Assembly (NCBI GenBank): GCA_001940925.1
Contig: MSGZ01000012.1
Span: forward strand, 1 to 64,000
Origin: Ruminococcus sp. Phil11
Lineage (GTDB): Bacteria > Bacillota > Clostridia > Oscillospirales > Ruminococcaceae
DNA: 64,000 nt
Reading direction: 5' to 3'
Of the stretch, positions 1 to 8,057 are shown piece after piece; position 1 is the stretch's first letter, and each line of letters opens with the position of its first letter. The notes below the pieces were generated by a model. That model had not been told where the DNA came from. It saw only the letters and a program-made list of their open reading frames with translations, and did not search any database. The translations under genes and the position numbers were made by a program.

Positions 1-39
1 CATCGGATGGAATTTCACAGTCATGTTCATCTGCTTCAT
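1..39 (-). CDS. Start of an unknown protein, cut by the window edge
   Basis: Thirteen codons (MKQMNMTVKFHPM) read leftwards off the window. The ATG at 37-39 is preceded on the minus strand by AAAGGAGATAAGAAT, a strong ribosome binding site at good spacing, which is why I believe a gene starts here. A strong hairpin-plus-T-run lies about 135 bases upstream (173-208). The product cannot be identified from so short a fragment. Confidence 0.5.
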   Translation of the reverse strand, partial: MKQMNMTVKFHPM

Positions 40-172
40 ATTCTTATCTCCTTTTCAGTTGACGGCACCCTGATCCGGATGCCGGTATCGGTTTTCCTGC
101 GTTCAGGGCAGGAGGCTGACAGGACAGGCGGGCATCGGTCTACATCGGCATCACCTCCGATGATCGGGCAAA

Positions 173-208
173 GAAAAAGCCCGGTTTTTCATGGTCGAAA
201 AATCGGGC
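173..208 (-). terminator. Rho-independent terminator or attenuator, minus strand
   Basis: GCCCG and TTTTTC arms pair with GAAAAA and CGGGC around a 6-base loop, with one mismatch. On the minus strand the stem is followed by TTTTTCTTT. It lies between the tRNA pair and the gene starting at 39, so it either ends upstream transcription or attenuates that gene. Confidence 0.6.
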
Positions 209-287
209 GGATAAGGAATTATTCAGTTGTAGAATAGGGTGGCATATTCGTCATTTTTTACAACACACGAATACAGGTTTGACCTTT

Positions 288-428
288 GGGAACCGGCTAA
301 AACAGGGGAAAAGCGGTTCCCACGAAAAAGCACTATAAAATCGACGTACCTGCGAGAAATTCAACACGATCGAGGGCAAGTGTATGCGTTTTGTGGGAAC
401 TGATTTCGTGGGAACTCTCGTGGGAACT
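288..428. repeat. Cluster of GTGGGAACT repeats and an inverted repeat
   Basis: GTGGGAACT occurs three times in the same orientation at 393-401, 408-416 and 420-428, and its near-complement GGTTCCCAC at 315-323. An 8-bp inverted repeat (GGGAACCG / CGGTTCCC) spans 288-295 and 314-321. Otherwise the non-coding stretch from 40 to 552 holds only the hairpins at 173-208 and 504-544; I see no convincing gene in it. The plus frame reads as a short VGT-rich tail converging on the tRNA-Ser 3' end, possibly a relic of an integrase. Confidence 0.45.
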
Positions 429-503
429 ACCCCTGAAAATGGGCTCAAAATGGGGTATTTTGGTTCTTTTTTCGGAAATTTTTTTCAAGTCCAAAGACAT
501 GAA

Positions 504-544
504 AAATGTCCTAGATGCTTGATTTTCACGCATCTAGGACATTT
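504..544 (-). terminator. Perfect 15-bp hairpin downstream of tRNA-Ser
   Basis: AAATGTCCTAGATGC (504-518) and its exact complement (530-544) flank an 11-base loop. On the minus strand the stem is followed by TTTTTC, so it should terminate the tRNA transcript; A-rich flanks make it potentially bidirectional. Confidence 0.75.
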
Positions 545-552
545 CACAAAAG

Positions 553-641
553 CGGAAAGAGAGGGATTCGAACCCTCGGTGCGCTATTAACGCACACACG
601 ATTTCCAGTCGTGCGCCTTAGACCAGCTCAGCCATCTTTCC
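553..641 (-). tRNA. tRNA-Ser (GGA)
   Basis: Read on the minus strand, the acceptor arms GGAAAGA and TCTTTCC pair. The anticodon arm CACGA-CTGGAAA-TCGTG gives anticodon GGA, and a long variable arm typical of class II tRNAs follows, then the TTCGAAT T-loop. The discriminator is G at 553. CCA is not encoded, unlike the neighbouring tRNA-Leu, and must be added after transcription. Confidence 0.95.
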
Positions 642-687
642 ACACAGCAAAACTGTCATCGCTCGCCCTATGGGGCAAGAAAAAAAG

Positions 688-770
688 TGGTGCGAGTGAC
701 GGGACTTGAACCCGTACGCCGAAACACACGCCCCTCAAACGTGCCTGTCTGCCAATTCCAGCACACTCGC
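688..770 (-). tRNA. tRNA-Leu (GAG)
   Basis: Acceptor arms GCGAGTG / CACTCGC (764-770 and 692-698) with encoded CCA at 688-690. The anticodon arm CACGT-TTGAGGG-GCGTG gives anticodon GAG, reading CUC/CUU. It lies 46 bases upstream of tRNA-Ser on the same strand, so the two are probably cotranscribed from the promoter at 786-814. Confidence 0.95.
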
Positions 771-785
771 ATTCACTACTCGATT

Positions 786-814
786 ATTATATCAAAACAG
801 AGGGGAAAAGTCAA
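786..814 (-). promoter_or_regulatory. Sigma-A-type promoter of the tRNA pair
   Basis: On the minus strand TTGACT (809-814), a 17-bp spacer and TATAAT (786-791), ending 15 bases before the mature tRNA-Leu 5' end. Confidence 0.85.
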
Positions 815-891
815 GGGGATTTTCGCATTTTCTCGGATTTCGGCAGTTTGCACAAAATCTATGCAAAAATCCCCGTAACTGCGCTGTTCTG

Positions 892-2049
892 TTACCGGCT
901 CAGCAGATACCGCTTCAGCCATGTCAGATCCTTTGCATCCACCATGCGGTTCCCGTCCATGTCCGCGGCTTTGCCCTGTTCCGCGCTCAGCGACGCAGAG
1001 CCGCAAAGATACTTCGTCAGCAGCACCGCATCCGCGATATCCGCCGCACCGTTCAGGTCAATGTCGCCCATGAGCGTGTTCTGCACGACGACCGGCGTGG
1101 TCTCCGAAGCGGTCGTGGTCGTGGTGCCCGCGGTCGTGACGACCGGTGCCGTCGTGGTCTTGGGCTGCTCGCTCACCGGGTCGAGGCTCGGCTCCTTGTC
1201 GTACCACCAGTCCTCCCACGGCTTGCCCGCACGCTGCTTTGCGGCGACCTCGCCCTTTGTCCACGTAAATACGTTGTCGTAGAGGTGCCCTTCCTCGTAA
1301 TACCACTGTGCGAGTGCCGCGCCCTCGTCGGGATAGTTCGCATAATAGCCGTCATTGTCGCCGGTATAATTTGCCCAGCCGGTATTGTGCCCCTTCAGCG
1401 CGCCGCGCACGACCTGCCAGCCGGTGAGGCCATAATCGACCTTGGCCTGCCGGATAAAATGGATGATCTTGCGCAGACCCATGTGGTTCGAGATGATCGC
1501 GTCGTAGAAGTTCTCCTGCGTCAGGTCATACCATTCCAGCTCCGGGACATCCTCCTCCTGCATGAAGCTCGTGCCGGGGTCTTTGAACGCAGTGACCGCG
1601 GTCTGCAGCGAGCCGTAGGCATGGGCGGAGCTTTTGCCGAAGCCCTCGGAGAAGGCAGTTTCGATATCGGCGCCGTCACCGTTGCCGCCGAGCGTCGATT
1701 CCAGCGTTGCGACGCCGAGAAACAGCGCATAGACCTTTTCGCGCTCGGTCTGGCCGAAGCGCAGGCTGACGAGATCCCAGTGCTCGTCGATCTCCTTATA
1801 CAGCGCGTATTTGCACTGCTGAACGGTCATTTTATGCGCAAGTGCGCGCAATTCGGTGACGGACGTTCCCTCCGGTGCCATGCGCTCGCCGAAGTTGAAC
1901 GGGTTGCCGACGCCCTCCTCCTGCACATTGCGGGACGGATCATGTGCAATCTCGTCTGCGCTGACCCGCATCGGCATCATCGGGATGACCGCGGTCAGCA
2001 GCATCGCGCAGGAGCAGAGTGCCGCAGTCAGCTTGTGTTTCAGGTTCAT
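892..2049 (-). CDS. Secreted dockerin protein with a lytic-transglycosylase-like domain
   Basis: A 385-residue exported protein. The start at 2049 is chosen because GGGGAGGAAATAC precedes it; the longer frame has no such site. Residues 1-31 form a signal peptide (Lys-rich start, hydrophobic core, cleavage near VSA-DE). About residues 60-290 contain a Glu in a LEST motif (near 117) and a later YGSLQ, resembling the E-S and GLMQ-like motifs of lytic transglycosylases; this is resemblance, not proof. A Thr-rich linker follows, then a C-terminal type I dockerin with two calcium-loop repeats (GDIDLNGAADIADAV and ADMDGNRMVDAKDL). The dockerin implies docking to a cohesin scaffold outside the cell. 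The dockerin is confident; the catalytic assignment is tentative. Confidence 0.85.
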   Translation of the reverse strand: MNLKHKLTAALCSCAMLLTAVIPMMPMRVSADEIAHDPSRNVQEEGVGNPFNFGERMAPEGTSVTELRALAHKMTVQQCKYALYKEIDEHWDLVSLRFGQTEREKVYALFLGVATLESTLGGNGDGADIETAFSEGFGKSSAHAYGSLQTAVTAFKDPGTSFMQEEDVPELEWYDLTQENFYDAIISNHMGLRKIIHFIRQAKVDYGLTGWQVVRGALKGHNTGWANYTGDNDGYYANYPDEGAALAQWYYEEGHLYDNVFTWTKGEVAAKQRAGKPWEDWWYDKEPSLDPVSEQPKTTTAPVVTTAGTTTTTASETTPVVVQNTLMGDIDLNGAADIADAVLLTKYLCGSASLSAEQGKAADMDGNRMVDAKDLTWLKRYLLSR

Positions 2050-2092
2050 CGTATTTCCTCCCCTTTTTTCGTGATACCGGGCTCCGTACAGC

Positions 2093-2371
2093 TCAGTATC
2101 TTGCTGCAAATGATTCATAAAACGCAATTTCGTCATCTGCTGTCGTATCGGTCTGCAGGAACTGCTCCAGCTCGGCCTTCATCGCCGCATAAACGGCAGC
2201 ATCGCTGCAGAAAGCGGTATGGACAAACGCACCGTATACCCCGCAGGTGACCGCAAACCGGTCGCCGCAGTCCTCAAGTGTGATGCGGCAGGCGGAACCG
2301 TATTCCTCGTCGCAGAGGATGCGTCCGCCCTCGCTGCCGGTCTGCCCGGCGGTGTTCAGCTTTGTCCACAT
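2093..2371 (-). CDS. Small acidic hypothetical protein (92 aa)
   Basis: A 92-residue soluble, acidic protein with no family I recognise. A GGGGGG run 8-13 bases before the ATG may serve as ribosome binding site. It sits 43 bases upstream of the dockerin gene start and 25 bases downstream of the VanZ-like gene, all on the minus strand, so it may belong to a read-through unit starting at rmuC. Its frame is intact and its base composition matches its neighbours. Confidence 0.55.
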   Translation of the reverse strand: MWTKLNTAGQTGSEGGRILCDEEYGSACRITLEDCGDRFAVTCGVYGAFVHTAFCSDAAVYAAMKAELEQFLQTDTTADDEIAFYESFAARY

Positions 2372-2396
2372 AGGATTGCCCCCCAGCTATATACTA

Positions 2397-2954
2397 TCAC
2401 ATTTTCCCTGCATTGTCAATGCTTGCGCGGTGCCGCCGGAAAAACCGGTATACGCCGTACCCCGCCATGCACCCGAGCGTATTCAGGAGCAGATCGTCGA
2501 TATCGGTCGCACGGACAGAAAACGGCAGCTGCAGCAGCTCGATCGCGAGCGAGAGCCCGAAGCCTGCGGCCGTCACCTTCCAAAAGCTGTTCAGCCTTTT
2601 ATACAGCACTGGCAGGATGATGCCGGTCGGGACGAACATCGCCGCATTGCCGATGATATTCAGCAGCGTATCACGCAATGAATCGTATTCGAGGATGTGC
2701 ACGAGCGGCACGAAATTGACGCGCAGCGGGAACACCCCGTCCGGATCAAACCAGAGCGGCTCCACACGGCCGTTCACACGCTCCATGGGATAGAACGTGA
2801 ACCGCAGCAGCACCGCAAGATTGACATACATCAGCAGGAGACAGGCCTCGCGTTTCCAGTCAATATGCCGCCGCCGGATGCAGACAGCCGCCCGCACGGT
2901 CAGCCAGACCGCAGCAAGCAGCAGTTCCCCTGTCAGAAATGAAATTGCGATCAT
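2397..2954 (-). CDS. VanZ-like membrane protein
   Basis: A 185-residue integral membrane protein with about five hydrophobic segments. The features FYPMERVNG, VNFVPLVHI, NIIGNAAMFVPTGIILP and SLAIELLQLP with the downstream D-I-D-D motif match the VanZ-like family, whose founder affects teicoplanin susceptibility in VanA clusters. Most chromosomal VanZ-like proteins have no proven function, and nothing here points to glycopeptide resistance. It lies 33 bases downstream of rmuC. Confidence 0.8.
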   Translation of the reverse strand: MIAISFLTGELLLAAVWLTVRAAVCIRRRHIDWKREACLLLMYVNLAVLLRFTFYPMERVNGRVEPLWFDPDGVFPLRVNFVPLVHILEYDSLRDTLLNIIGNAAMFVPTGIILPVLYKRLNSFWKVTAAGFGLSLAIELLQLPFSVRATDIDDLLLNTLGCMAGYGVYRFFRRHRASIDNAGKM

Positions 2955-2987
2955 ATTGCGATACCTCCGAAGAGCGCGGGCTCCCCG

Positions 2988-4265
2988 CTAGTCATAATCA
3001 TAGTTATCCGGCAAATCATCAGGTATTTCCAGCAGCATCGGTGACCTTTGCACCTCGGCCAGCCGCTTGTTGATCGCCCTTGTCCGCACGCCGACCAGCT
3101 TATCGAGCTCCTGCCCGGCCGCGTCAAGCTTTTTGCGCGTGCCGTTCAGCACCTCCTCGAACCGGCCGAACTCGTCCTTGACGCCGCTCAAAATCTGCCA
3201 GACCTGATCGCTCTGCTTCTGGATCGCGAGCGTCCGGAAACCCATGTACAGCGCATTGAGCATTGCCGCCATAGTCGAAGGCCCCGCAATATTGACCGAA
3301 TATTTCTGCTGCAGCTGCGCGGTCAGGCCGCTGCTGACGGCCTCGGAATACAGCCCCTCAAACGGCAGGAACAGGATCCCGAACGCGGTCGTTTCCGGCT
3401 CGTGCAGATACTTGTCATGAATATCCTTCGCAAAGACGCCGAGCCGCTTGTGAAGCTGTGATCTTGCCGCATCTGCTGCATTTTTATCGCCGGACTCCTG
3501 CGCGTCGAGCAGCTGTTCCCAGCAGTCCGCCGGGAACTTGGAATCAATCGGCAGCCAGACTGTACTGCCGTCCGCGGCTGGCAGGCGGATCGCAAATTCG
3601 ACGCGCTTTCCGCTGCCGGGAACGGTCTCCACATTGGTATCATATTGCTCCGGTGCGAGGATCTCCTGCAGAATGCTGCCGAGCTGGATCTCGCCGAGCG
3701 TGCCGCGCGTCTTGACATTGGAGAGCACGCGCTTCAGTCCGCCGACGTCATTCGCGAGCGTTTTCATCTCACCGAGCCCCTTGTAAACGGCTTCGAGGCT
3801 TTCAGTCACGCGCTTGAAGCTCTCGTTCATTTTCTGTTCGAGATGCTCTTGCAGGGTGTCGTCCACGGTCTTTCTGATCTCACCGAGACGGCGGTCGTTC
3901 TGCTCGCGGAGCTGCTCCATCTGCTGCGCGACAGTCTCGCGGAGCTCGTTCATGGCGCGGGCGTTCGCGGCCTCAAGCCCCTGAATGCGCCCCTCAAACT
4001 GCCGGAGCTGTGCCGCGGTCGTCTCACGCGTCTGGGACTGGTTCTGCGAGAGGTTGTCGCTGACCGTCTGCATGGAAAGGCGGATCGTCTCGTTGGTCTG
4101 CGCGGACTGCTCCCGCCGGAGCTTCTGCTCCTCCTTCTGCATCCGGCCGAGCATCTCGCGGACGGCCTTGCGGGGATCATCGGACTTCCCGCGCAGGAAT
4201 ACGATCAGCAGCACGATCTGCAGCAGAATGCAGAGCACGGCACACACGACAATGACATTATCCAT
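2988..4265 (-). CDS. rmuC: RmuC family DNA recombination protein
   Basis: A 425-residue protein. The ATG at 4265 is preferred: it gives an immediate N-terminal membrane anchor (MDNVIVVCAVLCILLQIVLL) and AAAGGAAC lies upstream, whereas the longer frame runs into intergenic repeat. A long coiled coil rich in Q, E and R (about residues 45-170) leads into the RmuC core, with GTLGEIQLGSILQ, the nuclease-like LPIDSKFP and ILFLPFEGLYSEA. RmuC proteins are predicted PD-(D/E)XK-type nucleases that limit recombination at inverted repeats. It is the first gene of a minus-strand run with the VanZ-like gene. Confidence 0.9.
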   Translation of the reverse strand: MDNVIVVCAVLCILLQIVLLIVFLRGKSDDPRKAVREMLGRMQKEEQKLRREQSAQTNETIRLSMQTVSDNLSQNQSQTRETTAAQLRQFEGRIQGLEAANARAMNELRETVAQQMEQLREQNDRRLGEIRKTVDDTLQEHLEQKMNESFKRVTESLEAVYKGLGEMKTLANDVGGLKRVLSNVKTRGTLGEIQLGSILQEILAPEQYDTNVETVPGSGKRVEFAIRLPAADGSTVWLPIDSKFPADCWEQLLDAQESGDKNAADAARSQLHKRLGVFAKDIHDKYLHEPETTAFGILFLPFEGLYSEAVSSGLTAQLQQKYSVNIAGPSTMAAMLNALYMGFRTLAIQKQSDQVWQILSGVKDEFGRFEEVLNGTRKKLDAAGQELDKLVGVRTRAINKRLAEVQRSPMLLEIPDDLPDNYDYD

Positions 4266-4335
4266 GGCGGTTTTGTGTTCCTTTCTTTTGAATGATATTG
4301 CGGTTTTTTTCCTTGATAAAATTATCAGCCTGTGG

Positions 4336-4455
4336 CTGAAAAAGCCGGGAGGGGGACCGCGAAGCGGCGGAGGGGTTAACACGGCAGACGCCTGCGGATT
4401 TGACCCCTCCGTCAGCTGCCGCTGACACCTCCCCTTTCAGGGGAGGCTGATAGAG
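4336..4455. repeat. Intergenic inverted repeat rich in CCCCTCC/GGAGGGG
   Basis: Between rmuC and ileS lie short complementary blocks (GGAGGGGTT at 4370-4378 against ACCCCTCCG at 4402-4410, and CCTCCCC-TTTCA-GGGGAGG at 4431-4449). This type of block is common between genes in gut Bacillota. The rest of 4266-4668 holds the ileS 3' hairpins and no gene. Confidence 0.5.
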
Positions 4456-4514
4456 GTACGAGATTCCCTCCGTCTGCTAACGCCGCGCCGTTCCTTTTAT
4501 GACAGACCCTATTT

Positions 4515-4549
4515 GAAAAACGGGCACCGACTGTAAAAAGCCAGTGCCC
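4515..4549 (-). terminator. Probable ileS terminator
   Basis: On the minus strand GGGCAC and GTGCCC pair around a 16-base loop, followed by GTTTTTC. It lies about 120 bases past the ileS stop codon. Confidence 0.5.
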
Positions 4550-4556
4550 ATTTTGT

Positions 4557-4655
4557 CTGTCCATAACGGGATCCGGGGGTACGCCCCCGGCGGGGTTCAA
4601 CATGAAAAAACAAGTTCCTTCATGTTCGGGCGGCGCCCATTTCAAGTCATCGCGC
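4557..4655 (-). repeat. Composite hairpin module at the ileS 3' end
   Basis: CCGGGGG-TACG-CCCCCGG, then an AACATGAA...TTCATGTT hairpin, then GGCGCCCATTTCAA directly before the ileS stop. Related modules abut the stop codons at 24714, 29255 and 52268. Confidence 0.55.
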
Positions 4656-4668
4656 AGCGATACCGAAA

Positions 4669-7600
4669 TTACATTGCCTTCGCGATCGCGACCTTGATGC
4701 TGCCGTCTGCTCCCTCGACCTCGAACGCGGAGATCGGGTTCTCGACCGTGCCGAGTGTCGCGAGCGTTTCGCCGCAGATGTACTCTGCGTACTGCTCCGG
4801 ATACTTGCCGTCGAGCTGCAGCACGATGCGGTCAGCGATCTCGCAGCCGCTCTGCTTTCTCGCATCCTGGATCATGCGCACCAGATCACGGGCAATGCCC
4901 TCTGCGCGGAGCTCGTCGGTGATCGTCAGGTCAAGCGACACAACGATGCCCTGTCCGCTCATGATATGGCCGCCGTCCTTTGCCTGATAGGTCACGAGGA
5001 TGATCTCCGGATCGAAGGATTCCTCCCTGCCGTCGATCGTCAGGATCGCAGCGTCCTCAGTCAGCCTGAACGCGCCGGACTTGATCGCCTTGATGAGCAC
5101 CGGCACGCGGTCGCGGTAGAGGTCGCGGATCGCATTGAAGTTCGGGGCATACTGCACATCGGCGATCGCGGAAACATCGTCTGCGATCTCGACCTGCTTG
5201 ACGTTCAGCTCCTCCGCGATGATATCGGTGAAGCGAGCAACGATCTTTGCAGCGTCCTCGGAGACAAGTGCAGCGCGGAGCGTTGAAAGCGGCTGACGGA
5301 TCTTGATGTTGTTCTTGCTGCGCAGTGCGTGTGCAAGGGAGATGACGTTTCTGGTCAGGTCGATCTCATGCAGCAGTGCCTTGTTCTCGAATGCTGCCGG
5401 GATCTGCGGCCATGCGGCGAGATGCACGGAATCATTGCCGGTCAGGATGCGGTAGAGATAATCCGAAAGGATCGGAGCCGCCGGTGCAAACAGCTTGCAG
5501 GTATTGACCAGCACATAAAGCAGCGTATCGTAGGCGTTTTTCTTGTCCGCGGTCATCTCCTTGCCCCAGAAGCGGCGGCGGGAGCGGCGGATGAACCAGT
5601 TGGTCAGGCCGTCCATGAGCGCGTCAAGGTTATCGGTGAAGTGATTGACGAAATACTGCTCCATGTTCGCGGTGATCTTCTTCTCGGTCTCGCAGAGCAG
5701 CGCGAGGATCCACTTGTCCAGCTCGTTATCGGACTGCGGCACCGGCACCTCGTCCGGATGATAGCCGTCGATATTCGCATAGGAAATGAAGAAGTTGCAG
5801 GCGTTCCAGAGCGGCAGGATGAGCTGCTGCAGCATATCCTTGATGCCGCTGTCCTTGAAGCGCAGGTCACCGACCAGCATCGCATTGGACTGGAACAGGT
5901 ACAGGCGGAATGCGTCCGTACCGAATTCCTTCATCAGCTGCATCGGGTCTGTATAGTTGTGATTGGACTTGGAAAGCTTCTTGCCGTTCTCATCGAGAAT
6001 GGTGCCGTGCACGACGCAGTTCTTGAACGCCGGGCGGTCGAACAGCGCGGTCGCCATGACGTGCAGATAGTAGAACCAGCAGCGGATCTGACCGGTGTAC
6101 TCGACGATGAAATCGCACGGGAAGTGGGACTCGAACCAGTCCTTGTTCTCAAACGGATAGTGCTTCTGTGCAAACGGCACGCAGCCGGATTCAAACCAGC
6201 AGTCGAGGACTTCCGGAACGCGGTGCATGGTCGCGCCGCACTTGCACGGGAAGGTGACCTCATCGACAAACTGTCTGTGCAGGTTATCAAGACGCTTGCC
6301 GCTTCTCTGCTCGATCTCATCAAGGGAGCCGAGAACAACGCGCTCGCCGCACTCCGGGCACTCCCAGATCGGGATCGGAGTAGACCAGTAGCGGTTTCTG
6401 GAGATGTTCCAGTCACGGGCATTTTCGAGCCACTTGCCGAAGCGGGAATCCTTGACGGAATCCGGGATCCAGTTGACCTGCTCATTGTTCAGCTCGATGA
6501 GACGCGGCTTCAGCTTCTCGATATCGAGATACCATGCGTCCATCGCCTTATAGATGAGCGGCTCGCGGCAGCGCCAGCAGTGCGGATAGTTATGCTCGAT
6601 CGTGCCGTCCGCGACAGCCTTGCCGTTGTCGTAGAGGAAGCGGATGATCGTCGGGTTCATCTCAATGACGGTCTTTGCATCCTGCTCTACGTAGAAGTCG
6701 GTAACCTCCTTCGTGAAGTGACCCTTCTCATCGACCGGGTTGACCATCGGGATCTTATGGTTGCGGCAGGTCCAGTAGTCGTCCTCACCGAATGCCGGTG
6801 CGGTATGGACGATGCCGACGCCCTCCTCGGAGCCGACATAGTCAGCAGTCACGACGCGGAACGCGCCCTCTGCGGCCTTATCGGCGAAGTACGGGAACAG
6901 CGGCTCGTAGGTCTTGCCGACGAGGTCTGCGCCCTTGCACTCTTTGAGGATGACCGGCTTCTTGCCGAAAATCTTGGGGAAGTGGGAAAGCGTTGCCTTA
7001 CACGCGATAAAGACCTCTCCCTCGACCTCAACGAATGCATAGTCAAGCTTTTCGCCGACTGCAAGGCAGAGGTTGGACGGCAGCGTCCACGGGGTCGTCG
7101 TCCATGCAAGGAAGTAAACCTGCTTGCCGTCGATCATGTCGTCGGTCTTGAACTTGGTGATGATCCATCTGTCCTGACGCGGACGGGTGGAGTCGGATTC
7201 TCTGGTATCGGAGATCGACAGGGATGTTTCACAGCGGCAGCAGTACGGGGTAACGCGGTAGTTGCGGTAGATCAGTCCCTTGTCATAGCACTGCTTGAAC
7301 GCCCACATGACCGACTCCATATAGGAGAGGTTCATGGTCTTGTAGGCGCCGTCGTAATCGACCCAGCGCGCCATCTGATCGACGTATTCGCGCCATGTTT
7401 CGTTATTCTTGGAAACGATCTCGTGGCAGGCGTCATTGAACTTGCCGATGCCGATCGAACGCTCGATCTCGGTCTTGCTGTCGATGCCGAGTGCCTTTTC
7501 TGCCTGTGTCTCGATCGGCAGACCGTGGCAGTCCCAGCCCCAGACACGCGGCACAGAATAGCCCTTCATGGTGTGATAACGTGCGATCAGATCCTTGATA

Positions 7601-7791
7601 AAGGAGACCAGCACTGTGCCGTGGTGCGGAATACCGGTCGGGAACGGGGGGCCGTCGTAGAACACGACCTCCTCTGCCTGTCCGTTGTGAACGGAGCGTT
7701 CAAAGACATTTTCTGCCTTCCAGCTTTTCAGCATATCCTGCTGGATTTGTCCGAGCTTCGGGCTGCTGTCGAGCGGCTGATAACTGTTCAT
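4669..7791 (-). CDS. ileS: Isoleucyl-tRNA synthetase
   Basis: A 1040-residue class I synthetase that charges tRNA-Ile, with editing. The HIGH signature appears as PHHG near residues 55-58, after GPPFPTG; the KMSKS signature is KLSKS near 603. A large CP1 editing domain lies between, and a Cys-rich zinc knuckle (ECPECGE...CKCGATMH) sits near 480-520. The length and the HHG variant fit the eukaryote-like IleS2 type, some members of which tolerate mupirocin. The start has AGGAAGTATCAGGG upstream. It has its own strong promoter (7843-7871). I looked for and did not find a T-box in the leader. Confidence 0.97.
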   Translation of the reverse strand: MNSYQPLDSSPKLGQIQQDMLKSWKAENVFERSVHNGQAEEVVFYDGPPFPTGIPHHGTVLVSFIKDLIARYHTMKGYSVPRVWGWDCHGLPIETQAEKALGIDSKTEIERSIGIGKFNDACHEIVSKNNETWREYVDQMARWVDYDGAYKTMNLSYMESVMWAFKQCYDKGLIYRNYRVTPYCCRCETSLSISDTRESDSTRPRQDRWIITKFKTDDMIDGKQVYFLAWTTTPWTLPSNLCLAVGEKLDYAFVEVEGEVFIACKATLSHFPKIFGKKPVILKECKGADLVGKTYEPLFPYFADKAAEGAFRVVTADYVGSEEGVGIVHTAPAFGEDDYWTCRNHKIPMVNPVDEKGHFTKEVTDFYVEQDAKTVIEMNPTIIRFLYDNGKAVADGTIEHNYPHCWRCREPLIYKAMDAWYLDIEKLKPRLIELNNEQVNWIPDSVKDSRFGKWLENARDWNISRNRYWSTPIPIWECPECGERVVLGSLDEIEQRSGKRLDNLHRQFVDEVTFPCKCGATMHRVPEVLDCWFESGCVPFAQKHYPFENKDWFESHFPCDFIVEYTGQIRCWFYYLHVMATALFDRPAFKNCVVHGTILDENGKKLSKSNHNYTDPMQLMKEFGTDAFRLYLFQSNAMLVGDLRFKDSGIKDMLQQLILPLWNACNFFISYANIDGYHPDEVPVPQSDNELDKWILALLCETEKKITANMEQYFVNHFTDNLDALMDGLTNWFIRRSRRRFWGKEMTADKKNAYDTLLYVLVNTCKLFAPAAPILSDYLYRILTGNDSVHLAAWPQIPAAFENKALLHEIDLTRNVISLAHALRSKNNIKIRQPLSTLRAALVSEDAAKIVARFTDIIAEELNVKQVEIADDVSAIADVQYAPNFNAIRDLYRDRVPVLIKAIKSGAFRLTEDAAILTIDGREESFDPEIILVTYQAKDGGHIMSGQGIVVSLDLTITDELRAEGIARDLVRMIQDARKQSGCEIADRIVLQLDGKYPEQYAEYICGETLATLGTVENPISAFEVEGADGSIKVAIAKAM

Positions 7792-7842
7792 CCCTGATAC
7801 TTCCTTTCTGATGAATGATTATGCGAAAAAACATACGTAGTT

Positions 7843-7871
7843 AGTATAGCACAAACAAAGTTAAAAGTCAA
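7843..7871 (-). promoter_or_regulatory. Sigma-A-type promoter of ileS
   Basis: TTGACT (7866-7871), 17-bp spacer, TATACT (7843-7848) on the minus strand, giving a leader of about 45 bases, too short for a T-box. Confidence 0.85.
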
Positions 7872-7873
7872 GT

Positions 7874-7994
7874 GCGCGGAGCCCGCGCCGGCAATTTCCT
7901 CCGGGGACGGTCAGCGAGGCTCTCCCGGCATTCGCAGTACACGCCGCTGCCGCGGCTTCTTCGGCGTGTTCCCTCCCAATGCGGAAGGCCGCCG
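7874..7994 (+). repeat. GC-rich dispersed intergenic repeat, copy A
   Basis: Shares GGAGCCCGCG...TTTCCTCCGGGGACGGTCAGCGA...CTCTCCC...ACACGCCGC...CGGCTTCT...CTCCCAATGCGGAAG with copies at 19880-20000, 20092-20218 and, inverted, 48436-48560. It fills the space between the divergent ileS and AraC-type promoters. Confidence 0.7.
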
Positions 7995-7995
7995 G

Positions 7996-8024
7996 TTGAC
8001 TTTTCCATTCTGATATGATAATAT
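7996..8024 (+). promoter_or_regulatory. Promoter of the AraC-type regulator
   Basis: TTGACT (7996-8001), 17-bp spacer, TAATAT (8019-8024); predicted leader about 27 bases. Confidence 0.75.
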
Positions 8025-8057
8025 GTATGATAGTATCACACAGAAAGGAGCCGTATC

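Noticed and set aside
393..428. CRISPR-like direct repeats GTGGGAACT
   Set aside because: Three 9-bp copies with 3-6 base gaps are too short and too few.
384..590. A short protein ending EREGFEPSVRY over the tRNA-Ser
   Set aside because: This well-known false peptide is translation of the tRNA-Ser gene in reverse.
2397..2954. Glycopeptide resistance suggested by the VanZ name
   Set aside because: No vanHAX or regulator genes lie nearby; VanZ-like proteins are widespread without resistance.
5329..7797. An open frame of 822 codons on the plus strand across ileS
   Set aside because: It is the antisense of a well-supported synthetase; the residue pattern (LDRRAVE, DRHLVRM) is typical of antisense frames in GC-rich genes, and no ribosome binding site is seen.
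7792..7871. T-box in the ileS leader
   Set aside because: The leader after the promoter is about 45 bases, without the GGTGG core or a terminator hairpin.
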